From: JANLVJ01 sp031363945
GTDB lineage: Bacteria > Bacteroidota > Bacteroidia > Sphingobacteriales > Sphingobacteriaceae
Assembly: GCA_031363945.1 (NCBI GenBank)
Contig: JANLVJ010000055.1
Location: 62,001-126,000, forward strand
Length of the DNA: 64,000 nt
Reading direction: 5' to 3'
Below are positions 44,689-54,356 of the stretch, in pieces. A model generated the notes under the pieces. It saw only the letters and a list, made by a program, of their open reading frames with translations, was not told the origin of the DNA and searched no databases. Within the stretch, counting starts at the first letter, position 1. Each line of letters opens with the position of its first letter. The position numbers and the translations under genes were made by a program.

Positions 44689-47370
44689 CTATTTTTCATC
44701 TTCTGCATCATCATCGGCGGGGTCTTCGGCATCATCATCGTCTGCTTCATCTTCTCCCTCTTCATCTTCATAATTATCAGAAAGCTCCTCGTGTGAATTT
44801 GCATCTTCAAGCATTGCTACTGTCTGAGCAGTACCAGAAGCTTCTATTCCTGTTTCATTATTACCAGCTACAATGACATTACCATCACTGTCTATCAAAT
44901 TACCCTCACTATCGGTATCAGGCACTTCTTCACCTTCTGTAAGTTTGGTAATTGAAGCTATTTTATCTGTATCACCCAGACGAATTAATCTAACACCTTG
45001 TGTTGCCCGGCCCATGACACGCATTTCATTGACTGAAATTCGAATCGTGATTCCAGAACGATTAATGATCATTAAATCATCGGTATTCGTTACGTCTTTA
45101 ATGGCTATTAGATTTCCTGTTTTTTCAGTAATGTTAATCGTCTTGACACCCTTGCCGCCCCTATTGGTAACACGGTAGTCTTCAATTTCAGAACGCTTGC
45201 CAAATCCCTGTTCCGAAACTACCAGTACCGTTGATAAATTATCACGAACAGAAATCATACCAATCACCTCATCTTCAGCATTTGCAAGTCTCACACCGCG
45301 AACACCAGCTGCAGTACGACCCATAGGTCTGACAGTGCTTTCATTAAACCTGATGGCCCTCCCAGATTTCAAACCCATGAGTAATTCACTTGTTCCATTC
45401 GTGAGAATAGCTTCAAGTAGTGTATCTCCTTCATGAATAGTGATGGCATTTATTCCGTTTGCCCTTGGTCTTGAATAAGCCTCGAGGCTGGTTTTCTTAA
45501 TTGTTCCCTGACGGGTACACATTACAATATAATTTTCTTGCAGATATGCCTCATCACTTAAACTGGTCACGTTGATATATGCTTTTACCTTATCTTCTTT
45601 CGGTATCTGGATCATATTCTGAATTGCCCGTCCCTTTGAGGTGCGGCTACCTTCAGGAATTTCATACACCCGTAACCAGAAGCATCGCCCCTGTTCGGTG
45701 AAGAATAGCATATAATTATGGGTTGAGGCAACAAAGAGATGTTCAATAAAATCTTTATCTCTCGAAGAACTACCCATAGCACCCTTTCCTCCTCTACCCT
45801 GCCTTCTATATTCTGTAGCTACAGTTCTCTTAATATACCCTTCATGTGATATAGTAATGACGACATCTTCATCAACAATGAAGTCTTCCATACGCATATC
45901 GTCACCTGACATCACAATTTCTGTACGGCGTTTATCACCATACTTTTCCCTGATTTCAAGTAATTCGGTTTTCACCATGGCAAGTTGTAAACCCTCATTG
46001 GCCAGAATCTCACGCAGACGTTCAACAGTCTTCATTATTTCTGCAAACTCTTCCCGTATTTTATCACGTTCAAGACCTGTAAGGCGCTGTAAACGTAATT
46101 CAAGAATTGCTTTTGATTGAATTTCTGAGAGCCCGAAATTTGTAATCAGGCCCTCGCGAGCTTCTTCTGGAGTTTTTGACCTTCTAATAAGTGCAATGAC
46201 TTCATCAAGATGATCAAGCGCTATTAATAAGCCTTCAAGTATATGTGCCCGTTTCTCAGCTTCCCGAAGTTCGTATTTTGTTCTGCGAACGACTACTTCA
46301 TGACGATGCTCTACAAAATAATGTATAAGTTCTTTTAAATTTAATAACATCGGCCTTCCCTTAACCAGGGCGATATTATTTACACTGAATGATGTTTGAA
46401 GAGCGGTATACTTGTAGAGATTATTAAGCACAATGGCTGCATTGGCATCTCGTTTGATTTCATAAACCACCCGCATACCATCCCTGTCTGATTCATCACG
46501 TAAAGCAGAAATACCTTCAATTTTTTTATCATTAATGAGTTCAGCAGTACGCTCAATCATTAATGCCTTATTTACCTGATATGGAATCTCAGTTACAATT
46601 ATTACCTCACGATCATTACCAAGAGTCTCAATTTCAGCCTTGGCCCTGATTACTATGCGACCACGACCAGTTTCGAAAGCTGATTTCACCCCCTCATAAC
46701 CGTAGATAATACCACCTGTAGGAAAATCAGGCGCCTTAACCCAATGCATTAATTCAGCTATAGTAATATCTTTATTTTCAATATATTGTATAATACCATC
46801 TATGACTTCGCCCAGATTATGGGGGGCCATATTGGTTGCCATACCTACAGCAATACCAGAAGCTCCATTGACCAGCAGGTTTGGTATTTTTGCAGGCAGA
46901 ACTGTTGGTTCTTCAAGTGAATCATCAAAGTTTGACTGAAAATCAATCGTATCTTTATTAATATCAGCCAGCATTTCTTCAGCCAGTTTATTTAATCTAG
47001 CCTCAGTATAACGCATTGCGGCAGGATTATCACCGTCAACTGAACCAAAATTACCCTGACCCTCAACCATTGGATACCTGAGTGACCAGCTTTGTGCCAT
47101 TCGAACCATCGCTTCATACACAGATGAATCACCATGAGGGTGAAACTTTCCCATTACTTCACCGACAATACGAGCCGATTTTTTAGGCGGTCTGCTACTA
47201 CTTACACCAAGTTCAAGCATACCGAACAAAACCCGGCGGTGAACAGGCTTCAAGCCGTCACGTACATCTGGTAAGGCTCTTGAAACAATCACCGACATCG
47301 AATAATCGATGTAGGCTGATTTCATTTCTTCCTCTAAATTAATAGGAATTATTCTTTCTCCTTCTGCCAT
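44689..47370 (-). CDS. gyrA: DNA gyrase subunit A
   Basis: The 893-residue protein is the cleaving subunit of gyrase, which introduces negative supercoils with GyrB. The catalytic Tyr is Y121 (RYTEARL). The quinolone-binding helix reads HPHGDSSVYEAMVRMAQ (residues 77-93), with S82 and E86 at the positions of E. coli Ser83 and Asp87. The GyrA box RQGRGGKG in the C-terminal beta-pinwheel separates it from ParC. The last 40 residues are a strongly acidic tail rich in Asp and Glu, as in other GyrA proteins where it tunes supercoiling. It follows hemF by 107 bases on the same strand. Confidence 0.97.
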   Translation of the reverse strand: MAEGERIIPINLEEEMKSAYIDYSMSVIVSRALPDVRDGLKPVHRRVLFGMLELGVSSSRPPKKSARIVGEVMGKFHPHGDSSVYEAMVRMAQSWSLRYPMVEGQGNFGSVDGDNPAAMRYTEARLNKLAEEMLADINKDTIDFQSNFDDSLEEPTVLPAKIPNLLVNGASGIAVGMATNMAPHNLGEVIDGIIQYIENKDITIAELMHWVKAPDFPTGGIIYGYEGVKSAFETGRGRIVIRAKAEIETLGNDREVIIVTEIPYQVNKALMIERTAELINDKKIEGISALRDESDRDGMRVVYEIKRDANAAIVLNNLYKYTALQTSFSVNNIALVKGRPMLLNLKELIHYFVEHRHEVVVRRTKYELREAEKRAHILEGLLIALDHLDEVIALIRRSKTPEEAREGLITNFGLSEIQSKAILELRLQRLTGLERDKIREEFAEIMKTVERLREILANEGLQLAMVKTELLEIREKYGDKRRTEIVMSGDDMRMEDFIVDEDVVITISHEGYIKRTVATEYRRQGRGGKGAMGSSSRDKDFIEHLFVASTHNYMLFFTEQGRCFWLRVYEIPEGSRTSKGRAIQNMIQIPKEDKVKAYINVTSLSDEAYLQENYIVMCTRQGTIKKTSLEAYSRPRANGINAITIHEGDTLLEAILTNGTSELLMGLKSGRAIRFNESTVRPMGRTAAGVRGVRLANAEDEVIGMISVRDNLSTVLVVSEQGFGKRSEIEDYRVTNRGGKGVKTINITEKTGNLIAIKDVTNTDDLMIINRSGITIRISVNEMRVMGRATQGVRLIRLGDTDKIASITKLTEGEEVPDTDSEGNLIDSDGNVIVAGNNETGIEASGTAQTVAMLEDANSHEELSDNYEDEEGEDEADDDDAEDPADDDAEDEK

Positions 47371-47477
47371 AAACTTTTTGTAAAGAGTCGAATTTAAGAA
47401 ATTTTACGATGATTTGTCGTCTTTTAGCCTTTTGGCTCGATTTAAGCGATTTTAACTAATTATTACCAGATTTCTTG

Positions 47478-48377
47478 CTAACTCCAGTCAAGGCCTTTTT
47501 TGAGCATAGAAAGCGTATATTCTTCTCTGCTACCTGCAATTGGTAAACGATCAGGTCTCCAACTTGCCAGTGGTGGCAGGCTCATCAGAATAGATTCTAT
47601 ACGACCGTTTGTTTCAAGACCAAACCTGGTACCAGCATCATAAACAAGATTAAATTCTACATACCGACTTCTGCGGTGTAATTGCCAATCTTTTTCTTCA
47701 GGTGTAAACGGCAAGAAATTATTTTTTTCAACCAGAGGTATATATGTTTTTGTAAATGCATCGCCGATGTCTTTGACAAAGAGATAAATCGCATCAAGAC
47801 TCGTTTCTGGAGAATCTTTTAACTGATCAAAAAAAATGCCCCCTATACCTCGTGTTTCATTTCGATGGCCAATGTAAAAATAATTGTCAGCCCATTTTTT
47901 GAAATCCGGATAAAACCGGGGATGATGCCGGTTACATACCTCTTTTAATTTGGCATGAAAAGCACGTGCATCCTGATCAACGACGTAATGAGGCGTTAAA
48001 TCAATACCACCTCCAAACCATCGATGTTGCTCACCTACTTCAAAGTAACGCAGATTCATATGAACAATAGGAACATGTGGGTTTTGAGGATGAAGTACAA
48101 GGCTAATACCTGTTGCATAGAAATCATCCTGGTCAACCTGAAATGATTGCTTGAGTTTATCAGGCAAAGGACCCGAAACTTCAGAGAAGTTAACACCGCC
48201 TTTTTCAAAGATTAACCCATCAAGAATTGTTCTCGAGCGCCCACCCCCACCTTCTTTGCGTTCCCAGATTTCTTCTTTAAATAATGACTTACCGTCAAGT
48301 TGCTGAAGTTCAGTAGAAATTGAATCTTGTAGGCTTTGAAAATACCTGGAAATAGAATTCTTATCTGGTGTCTTCAT
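47478..48377 (-). CDS. hemF: Oxygen-dependent coproporphyrinogen III oxidase
   Basis: The 299-residue enzyme converts coproporphyrinogen III to protoporphyrinogen IX with O2 in haem synthesis. Family blocks are VPIVHMNLRYFEVG, WFGGGIDLTPHYV (substrate and metal region), GIGGIFFDQL, and HRRSRYVEFNLVYDAGT near the C-terminus. The length equals the E. coli enzyme. Its start is 2 bases from the stop codon of the upstream MFS gene, so the two are translationally linked, although no functional connection is known. Confidence 0.96.
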   Translation of the reverse strand: MKTPDKNSISRYFQSLQDSISTELQQLDGKSLFKEEIWERKEGGGGRSRTILDGLIFEKGGVNFSEVSGPLPDKLKQSFQVDQDDFYATGISLVLHPQNPHVPIVHMNLRYFEVGEQHRWFGGGIDLTPHYVVDQDARAFHAKLKEVCNRHHPRFYPDFKKWADNYFYIGHRNETRGIGGIFFDQLKDSPETSLDAIYLFVKDIGDAFTKTYIPLVEKNNFLPFTPEEKDWQLHRRSRYVEFNLVYDAGTRFGLETNGRIESILMSLPPLASWRPDRLPIAGSREEYTLSMLKKGLDWS

Positions 48378-48379
48378 TC

Positions 48380-49612
48380 CTAAACTTCCACATAATCCAG
48401 GTCTTTTCCAAACGATTCTTTTAAACCACTCAGTCCCAGAAATGCTAACACGATGGTTAGCATACCAATAGCTAATGCTGCTTGTTGAAATGGTAACCAG
48501 GTTTTCAATAATTGAAATCCTGCTGTTAAGGGTATAACTGAACCTCTTATGACATTAGGTACACTGGTGGTAACTGTTCCCCGAAGATTAGTACCAAACT
48601 GCTCAGCTGCCAGGGTAACAAAAATCACCCAGAATCCAGTAGAAACACCCATCGCAAAGCAGATCCAGTAGTAAACTTCGAGGGTTTGATTGAACGCATT
48701 TACGTATAGAATGAAACCTAGGAGCGTAAAAATAAGAAACAGGGCGACAACCTTTTTCCTGCTTTTCATAAACTGGCTTAATAAACCGGTCAGTATATCG
48801 CCAACAGTAATTCCCATATACGTCCACAGAATACCTTTTCCAGCTGAAACTAAACCCTGAATGTGCAGAACCTTTCCAAATTCAGGACCAAGTGTTATTA
48901 AAATTCCTACCATAAACCATAAAGGAAGAGCAATGCTACAGCAACAGAGGTATTTTTTAACCCGCTCTTTTGAGCTAAATAACAAACCCAGATTTCCCTT
49001 ACTGATTTTTTCATTACTGAGGTTTTTATACATTCCTGATTCTGCAACACCAATACGCATGATCAATAAAAAAATACCCAGACCGCCACCCACAAAAAAT
49101 GAAATCTGCCAGTTAAAATGCCCTGCTATCAGTGAAGCTGCAACAGCTCCCAGTAAACCGACACCTGCAACGAGCATGGTACCGTATCCCCTGTTTTCTT
49201 TTGACATAGTTTCACTAACCAGGGTAATACCTGCTCCAAGTTCACCCGCAAGTCCAAAACCTGCAATAAACCTTAGTACGCCAAAGCTGTAGATGTCATG
49301 TACAAGCCCGTTTAAAATATTGGCTACAGAATATAATAGAATAGATCCAAACAAAACTGTTAGCCGGCCTTTTTTATCTGCAATGATGCCCCAGACAAAT
49401 CCACCTATAAGCATGCCTCCCATCTGAATATTCAGCAGTAGTAAACCCAGGCTTGTAAGCTCCGAAGGATTCGTGATACCGATACCCTGAAGACTTTTAA
49501 TTCGGATTATTGAAAATAGTACCAGATCGTAGATGTCTACAAAATAACCAAGTGCGGCTACCAGGACGATAAAAAATACAGCTGGGGTTAAGCGTCCTGA
49601 AGTAGATTTCAT
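48380..49612 (-). CDS. MFS transporter (sugar-phosphate/organic acid type)
   Basis: This 410-residue membrane protein has about twelve helices. The loop 2-3 motif GGFVWGIIADKKGRL (about residues 71-85) and RFIAGFGLAGELGAGITLV (helix 4, about 115-133) place it near the sialate/aromatic-acid:proton symporter-like MFS carriers. Substrate is not predictable. It forms a tight unit with hemF downstream and diverges from the DUF4442 gene with a gap of only 45 bases. Confidence 0.88.
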   Translation of the reverse strand: MKSTSGRLTPAVFFIVLVAALGYFVDIYDLVLFSIIRIKSLQGIGITNPSELTSLGLLLLNIQMGGMLIGGFVWGIIADKKGRLTVLFGSILLYSVANILNGLVHDIYSFGVLRFIAGFGLAGELGAGITLVSETMSKENRGYGTMLVAGVGLLGAVAASLIAGHFNWQISFFVGGGLGIFLLIMRIGVAESGMYKNLSNEKISKGNLGLLFSSKERVKKYLCCCSIALPLWFMVGILITLGPEFGKVLHIQGLVSAGKGILWTYMGITVGDILTGLLSQFMKSRKKVVALFLIFTLLGFILYVNAFNQTLEVYYWICFAMGVSTGFWVIFVTLAAEQFGTNLRGTVTTSVPNVIRGSVIPLTAGFQLLKTWLPFQQAALAIGMLTIVLAFLGLSGLKESFGKDLDYVEV

Positions 49613-49657
49613 TTTTTTTAACTGTGAATCTATTGATTAATTAGCTTATTATAGCAC

Positions 49658-50152
49658 ATGCGTTTGTCGGCAAAAAGCCTGAAGTGGCTCATGCGTTTTT
49701 ATCCACCTTTACTAATAAACCGAATATGGGTTATTACAATAAGTGATGATTTTACGCATGCAAGGGTGAAAATAGCAAAGAGTTTCTTAAACTCAAATTT
49801 CAACAGATCAATTTTTGGAGGTACTATTTATTCTGCCGGCGATCCGTTTTTTGCCTTGCTGGTTTGGGGTATCTTCAATAAAAAAAATTATAAGGTGAAG
49901 GTCTGGCTAAAAAGCGCCACCATTAAATTTCTAAAACCTGCACATACTGACCTCTTTGTTGAATTTAGAATTACTCCTGACGAGGTTAATAAGGCTGAAA
50001 AAGATCTACTGGAATATGGAAAATATATTCAGTCTTTTTCCATTGATGTAAAGGATGTGAATGGAATAGTATGCGCTCAAATGAATACAGAAGTTTACGC
50101 AAGAAATATCGGGGTAAATTATGAATATAAAGAGGCAGATACTCGCCGGTGA
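49658..50152 (+). CDS. DUF4442 hotdog-fold protein
   Basis: The 164-residue protein fits DUF4442, a thioesterase-like hotdog family: FYPPLLINRIWVITISDDF near the N-terminus, then NFNRSIFGGTIYSAGDPFFA (about residues 47-66), the position of the hotdog helix, and VWLKSATIKFLKPAHTDLFV. Members may act on acyl-CoA or acyl-ACP, but no activity is proven. Its last 32 bases overlap the start of the AlbA_2 gene, indicating translational coupling. Confidence 0.85.
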   Translation: MRLSAKSLKWLMRFYPPLLINRIWVITISDDFTHARVKIAKSFLNSNFNRSIFGGTIYSAGDPFFALLVWGIFNKKNYKVKVWLKSATIKFLKPAHTDLFVEFRITPDEVNKAEKDLLEYGKYIQSFSIDVKDVNGIVCAQMNTEVYARNIGVNYEYKEADTRR

Positions 50153-50744
50153 AAACGTTATACTTGATTTCAAAAAAACCATCACCAGCTTTGAGAAGAT
50201 TTCAAAGACCCTGGTTGCCTTTTCAAATAATAAAGGTGGTCGCTTATTGATCGGGGTTGAAGATGATGGAAAAATTAAAGGGGTCAAGTCTGAGGAGGAA
50301 GAAAGATATATGATTACCCGGGCTGCCCATTTCTTTTGCAGACCGCAGATTGAACCCATTTTTACAGATGTGACTGTAGATGATAAAACCGTTGTTGTGG
50401 TTGATATTTCTGAAAGTGATACCAAACCACATTATGCACTTGGTGAAGATAATAAATGGTGGGTGTACGTAAGAATTAAGGATAAAAGTGTTCTAGCAAG
50501 CCCTATTATCGTTGAAGTTCTTAAAAAAGAAACCAAAGGCGAAAATGTGGTTCTCCAGTATACGCCTAAAGAACAAGCTTTACTGGCATTTCTTGATAAA
50601 AACGAATCAATAAGCCTTGAAGCATATGCAAAATTGATCAGGGTACCACGTAAACTGGCTTCACGGATACTGGTTAATATGATTCTGATGGGAATAATTA
50701 AGGCACATACCACAGAAAAGAGCGAAATTTACCGGGCAGTTTAA
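50121..50744 (+). CDS. AlbA_2/Schlafen-type putative DNA-binding protein
   Basis: The 207-residue protein has an N-terminal AlbA_2 (Schlafen-like, formerly AAA_4) domain: FEKISKTLVAFSNNKGGRLL then IGVEDDGKIKGV (about residues 24-55), the usual family pattern. The C-terminal part (about 146-205) looks like a winged helix: TPKEQALLAFLDKNESISLE and MILMGIIKAHTTEKSEIYRA. Together this suggests a nucleic-acid-binding regulator. The start codon lies inside the DUF4442 gene; the MATE gene begins 8 bases after the stop. No defence genes are near. Confidence 0.85.
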   Translation: MNIKRQILAGENVILDFKKTITSFEKISKTLVAFSNNKGGRLLIGVEDDGKIKGVKSEEEERYMITRAAHFFCRPQIEPIFTDVTVDDKTVVVVDISESDTKPHYALGEDNKWWVYVRIKDKSVLASPIIVEVLKKETKGENVVLQYTPKEQALLAFLDKNESISLEAYAKLIRVPRKLASRILVNMILMGIIKAHTTEKSEIYRAV

Positions 50745-50752
50745 CCTATTAC

Positions 50753-52087
50753 ATGCTCAAAAAGTACCGCAGTCATTATCGTTCAAATATTAAATTAGCT
50801 TACCCAGTAGTTATTTCTCAGCTTGGACATACCCTTGTAGCTCTTTCTGACAGTCTTATTGTGGGTCATAAGAGTAGTGTTGCCCTTGCAGCAGTTTCTC
50901 TGGGAAATGCAGTTTTTACCGTAATCATGATGATTGGCATTGGAATATCATTTGGGCTAACACCTTTGATTGCCCAGGAAAACGGAAGAAACAACTTGGA
51001 TAAAACAGGAAAACTACTTAAAAACAGTCTGTTTATTAATATGCTTACAAGCCTGTTTCTCTGTGCCCTGACCCTTACAGCAAGTCATTTTTTAGGTTAC
51101 CTGGGTGAGCCGGCGGAAGTAGTTTTGCTGGCACAGCCGTTTATGAATTTACTGGGTATTTCTGTGATACCACTGATGCTGTTTTTAACATTCAAGCAAT
51201 TTGCCGAAGGTCTTGGTTTTACCAAACAAGCAATGCGAATCAGTATAATCGGAAATGTGCTGAATATTTTTTTGGGTATTACACTCGTATTCGGACTATT
51301 TGGTTTCAGGTCATTTGGTGTGATTGGCGTAGGTATCAGTACTCTGACCGATAGAACGTTAATGGGCCTGACTATGGCGATATATGTACTTTGTGCCAGA
51401 AGATTCAAAAATTACCTGGTGAAATTCAGGGCCGCCAGACTCTCTTTCGAACGTATTAGAAATATTCTCAGAATTGGTGTTCCAGTTGCCATGCAGTATC
51501 TTTTTGAAGTAAGTGCATTTACCGGAGCTGCCATTATGGTAGGATGGATGGGAACTAACCAGCTGGCAGCACACCAAATCGCATTAAGTCTGGCCGCAAT
51601 CACCTATATGATGGCTAGTGGCCTTTCTGCTGCTGCCACGATTCAAACAGGACATTCTTTTGGCAAGGGTGATTTTCTTCACCTACGTGAGTTTGCTATC
51701 TCAAGCTATCATCTGGTATTTATTTTTATGGGCCTGACCGGTTTATTTTTCATAAGCCTGAATCATGTTTTGCCACTTTTATACCTGCATGATCTGAATG
51801 TTATTCGTATTGCCTCTCCATTACTGGTCATAGCAGGGTTATTCCAGCTTTTTGATGGTTTTCAGGTGGTAGGGCTTGGTATTTTAAGAGGTATGTCTGA
51901 TGTAAAAGTGCCAACACTGATTACCTTCATAGCATACTGGGTAATTGGCCTTCCAATAGGTTACGTATTGGGTTTTAATTTTCATTTGGGTCCGAATGGA
52001 ATTTGGATAGGTTTGTTACTTGGTCTTGCCTTCGCAGCAATTTTGCTTTTTAAACGTTTTCAATGGAAAAGTCGTCAACATTTGTAA
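50753..52087 (+). CDS. MATE family efflux transporter
   Basis: The 444-residue membrane protein has about twelve helices in two MATE repeats: ISQLGHTLVALSDSLIVGHK near the N-terminus and VPVAMQYLFEVSAFTGAAIM at the start of the second half, with GTNQLAAHQIALSLAAITYM after it. The NorM/DinF-like family exports cationic drugs with Na+ or H+. It is the third gene of a compact unit with DUF4442 and AlbA_2, so the AlbA_2 protein might regulate it; that is inference only. Confidence 0.93.
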   Translation: MLKKYRSHYRSNIKLAYPVVISQLGHTLVALSDSLIVGHKSSVALAAVSLGNAVFTVIMMIGIGISFGLTPLIAQENGRNNLDKTGKLLKNSLFINMLTSLFLCALTLTASHFLGYLGEPAEVVLLAQPFMNLLGISVIPLMLFLTFKQFAEGLGFTKQAMRISIIGNVLNIFLGITLVFGLFGFRSFGVIGVGISTLTDRTLMGLTMAIYVLCARRFKNYLVKFRAARLSFERIRNILRIGVPVAMQYLFEVSAFTGAAIMVGWMGTNQLAAHQIALSLAAITYMMASGLSAAATIQTGHSFGKGDFLHLREFAISSYHLVFIFMGLTGLFFISLNHVLPLLYLHDLNVIRIASPLLVIAGLFQLFDGFQVVGLGILRGMSDVKVPTLITFIAYWVIGLPIGYVLGFNFHLGPNGIWIGLLLGLAFAAILLFKRFQWKSRQHL

Positions 52088-52171
52088 TTTTGCAAAATCA
52101 CAACTTTTAAGCTTAATTTTATACCAAATGGTACAGAAATTGAGAAACCAGATCTTGTTTACAACCCTCTC

Positions 52172-52858
52172 ATGAAAATAATCCTATTAACCTCTTATTT
52201 TTTTACTGTTTCTACGGGTCTGGTATTAGCCCAGATACCCCTACAAAACCCGGTGAACGAACAGCGGCAAATTGGGGGTTCTAGCCCCATTTCTAACCCA
52301 AACACACTAGGTAACACCGAGCAAGGAAACAATAAACCAAAAACAGGAATAAAATCTACAGTTGGGGCCGAAAATAATAATCGTAGTAATGCTGGCGCTA
52401 ACAATGGGTCTGCTATTCCACTGACAACGGCAATTGAACGCTCAAAAGAATATACGAATGCATTAAAACAAGTGCTAAATCTGAGTGACGACCAGAGTCA
52501 TAAAATGATAGAAATAAATACGGCACTGATTCAGCAGATTGATAAACTCAGTAAGTCATCGAAAAATACCGCTGAGTTTCAACTAGGACTTCAGGAAGCA
52601 GACCATAGCCGGGTTGATGGATACAGTAAAATTTTAACGCCAAAGCAGTTTAAGGTATATACAGATACGCCTCAGTTGAGTGGTTTAACAAGTGCTGCCA
52701 TTGTTAAAGCAGATATGGTTAAACCAGAAGCTCTAACAGAATCTGCTTCTAAAATTCAGTCAGCTCCGGGTAATCCTAAAAACCAGGCATCTCCTGCTAC
52801 TAAAAATCAAAGTTCACCTGCTGGTAAGAATCAGGTTGCCCCTACCCAGGTGAAATAG
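52172..52858 (+). CDS. Exported low-complexity hypothetical protein
   Basis: The 228-residue product has a signal peptide (cut near LVLAQ, residue 21) and an Asn/Gly/Ser-rich linker. A helical core follows (about residues 92-165: YTNALKQVLNLSDDQSHKMI, then FQLGLQEADHSRVDGYSKIL, TPKQFKVYTDTP), recalling Spy/heavy-metal-sensor-like helical proteins in which TPEQ-type motifs recur. A Ser/Gln/Lys-rich repeat tail (NQASPATKNQSSPAGKNQ) ends it. It is probably periplasmic; function unknown. Confidence 0.7.
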   Translation: MKIILLTSYFFTVSTGLVLAQIPLQNPVNEQRQIGGSSPISNPNTLGNTEQGNNKPKTGIKSTVGAENNNRSNAGANNGSAIPLTTAIERSKEYTNALKQVLNLSDDQSHKMIEINTALIQQIDKLSKSSKNTAEFQLGLQEADHSRVDGYSKILTPKQFKVYTDTPQLSGLTSAAIVKADMVKPEALTESASKIQSAPGNPKNQASPATKNQSSPAGKNQVAPTQVK

Positions 52859-52892
52859 TTCTTTTACCCTTTTCCAATCCTTAATCTATTTT

Positions 52893-53495
52893 CTATTTTG
52901 CCTTACTTACATAGGGGTTATTCCTGATACTAAACCTTAGCGGTGCAGTATGCCAGGGACCATCAAAATTCATCCCGACCCTTGGACTTTCCAGAATCTC
53001 CTCATCCTTGGGTTTGCTCTCATCAAGCTCTTCAAGCCAGATTGTATTACCAAAGAGTGAAAGTGCATTATGCTCTTTTTTAATTCCCAGAGCTGTGGCC
53101 AATGAACCTGGTCCGGCAGTTAGTGCTGGTGTAAGCGTTGAAAAATTTCTTCTTTTAAGCATGAATGACAAACCCGTAACTGGCTCTAACCCTCTGATAA
53201 GAACTGCATGGGGATGATCCTGGTCACCTGTCACAAGGTTAAATAAATAGTGTATTCCGTAACAGAGATAAACATAGGAAAAGCCTCCATTTTCAAATAG
53301 AATACGTGTGCGAGGGGTATTCCTGTTTTTATAAGCATGACTTCCTCTGTCAATAGCCCCACAGTAGGCCTCTGTTTCTACGATTTTACCACCGGTAATT
53401 ATGCCATTAATATTGGTAAAAAGGTACATCCCCAAGACGAGTTTGCTAAGGCTAACAACATCATTACTGACATAAAATTCAGGTGGTACTTTCAT
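52893..53495 (-). CDS. DNA-3-methyladenine glycosylase (AAG/MPG family)
   Basis: The 200-residue enzyme belongs to the alkyladenine DNA glycosylase family, which excises alkylated purines in base-excision repair. Signature blocks are IVETEAYCGAIDRGSHAYKN (about residues 38-57; catalytic Glu and Tyr), TRILFENGGFSYVYLCYGIH, and PALTAGPGSLATALGI. The length fits bacterial members. It converges on the low-complexity exported protein gene and is followed on its strand by no partner gene. Confidence 0.94.
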   Translation of the reverse strand: MKVPPEFYVSNDVVSLSKLVLGMYLFTNINGIITGGKIVETEAYCGAIDRGSHAYKNRNTPRTRILFENGGFSYVYLCYGIHYLFNLVTGDQDHPHAVLIRGLEPVTGLSFMLKRRNFSTLTPALTAGPGSLATALGIKKEHNALSLFGNTIWLEELDESKPKDEEILESPRVGMNFDGPWHTAPLRFSIRNNPYVSKAK

Positions 53496-53559
53496 TTGCG
53501 TAGTCTCATGTTGATTATCAGGCCAGGAAAAACTTCCAGAAACATTCAGGAAGCTTAGA

Positions 53560-54054
53560 TCACTTAAGCAGAGTGGTCCCTACTGGCTGAATAAAAAACA
53601 GCATTTTAATTAACCAATCAAGATCGATCTTTGTAAAATCAGCCAGGATGGCCGAATCAACATCCAGGACTGCCCAAACAGAACCGCCAAAGAAGAGAGG
53701 AATGACAATTTCTGACCGAGATGATGAGCTGCAGGCGATATGCCCGGGATATGAATCAACATCATCAACAATTATTGCTTTTTCCGATTTCCAGGAAGTG
53801 CCACACACACCCCTGCCAAAATCAATTCTTGTACAGGCAACAGGGCCTTGAAAAGGGCCAAGAATAAGTTGTTTATCATTAACAAGATAGAATCCGACCC
53901 AGAGGAAATTAAAGGCTTCTTTAATCGCAGCACAAAAGTTAGCCATGTTTGCAATCATATCTGGCTCTGCTTCAAGTAATGCCTGTATCTGCGGATAAAG
54001 TGATTTATAAATTTCTTCTCTTGTTTCTCCGTTTATTTTAAGGTCTTCTGCCAT
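53560..54054 (-). CDS. msrC: GAF-domain free methionine-(R)-sulfoxide reductase
   Basis: The 164-residue GAF protein has the three cysteines of fRMsr: C74 (GPVACTRI), C84 (GRGVCGTSW) and C108 (PGHIACSSSSRSEIV). These resolve and reduce free L-methionine-(R)-sulfoxide with thioredoxin. FNFLWVGFYLVNDKQLILGP is the GAF strand block. It is cytoplasmic and a single gene. The 302 bases beyond its start are gene-free. Confidence 0.93.
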   Translation of the reverse strand: MAEDLKINGETREEIYKSLYPQIQALLEAEPDMIANMANFCAAIKEAFNFLWVGFYLVNDKQLILGPFQGPVACTRIDFGRGVCGTSWKSEKAIIVDDVDSYPGHIACSSSSRSEIVIPLFFGGSVWAVLDVDSAILADFTKIDLDWLIKMLFFIQPVGTTLLK

Positions 54055-54356
54055 ATTGAAGTATTTGTCAAAATTAGCAATTAGAACTCAACACTATTTA
54101 ACCGCTTTCACTTGTTTTGTGTTGAACCATTTTCCAACTGTGGTGATAGTATTACCCAATTAAACCCAAAATCAAAATTGTTTTATTTTCTCAGCATTTA
54201 ATTTAAGGTCTTAAAATCAAGCTTTCCTGCCCGTCTGATTAGAAAAATGGCTTTTTATAGTCTGACTGTCATACCTGCTAATTTGGAAATATTTTACGGT
54301 ACATTACTTGTTCAACTATTAGTGAAACAGTAAAACCAAACAAAAAAAGATCAATT
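54055..54356. other. Divergent intergenic region, nothing recognised
   Basis: The gap lies between the start codons of msrC and the Thr/Pro-rich exported protein. No gene, hairpin or repeat was seen; it must contain promoters in both directions. Confidence 0.55.

Noticed and set aside
44873..46120. Several antisense frames inside gyrA
   Set aside because: They are Ser/Arg-rich shadows typical of the complementary strand of a conserved coding gene.
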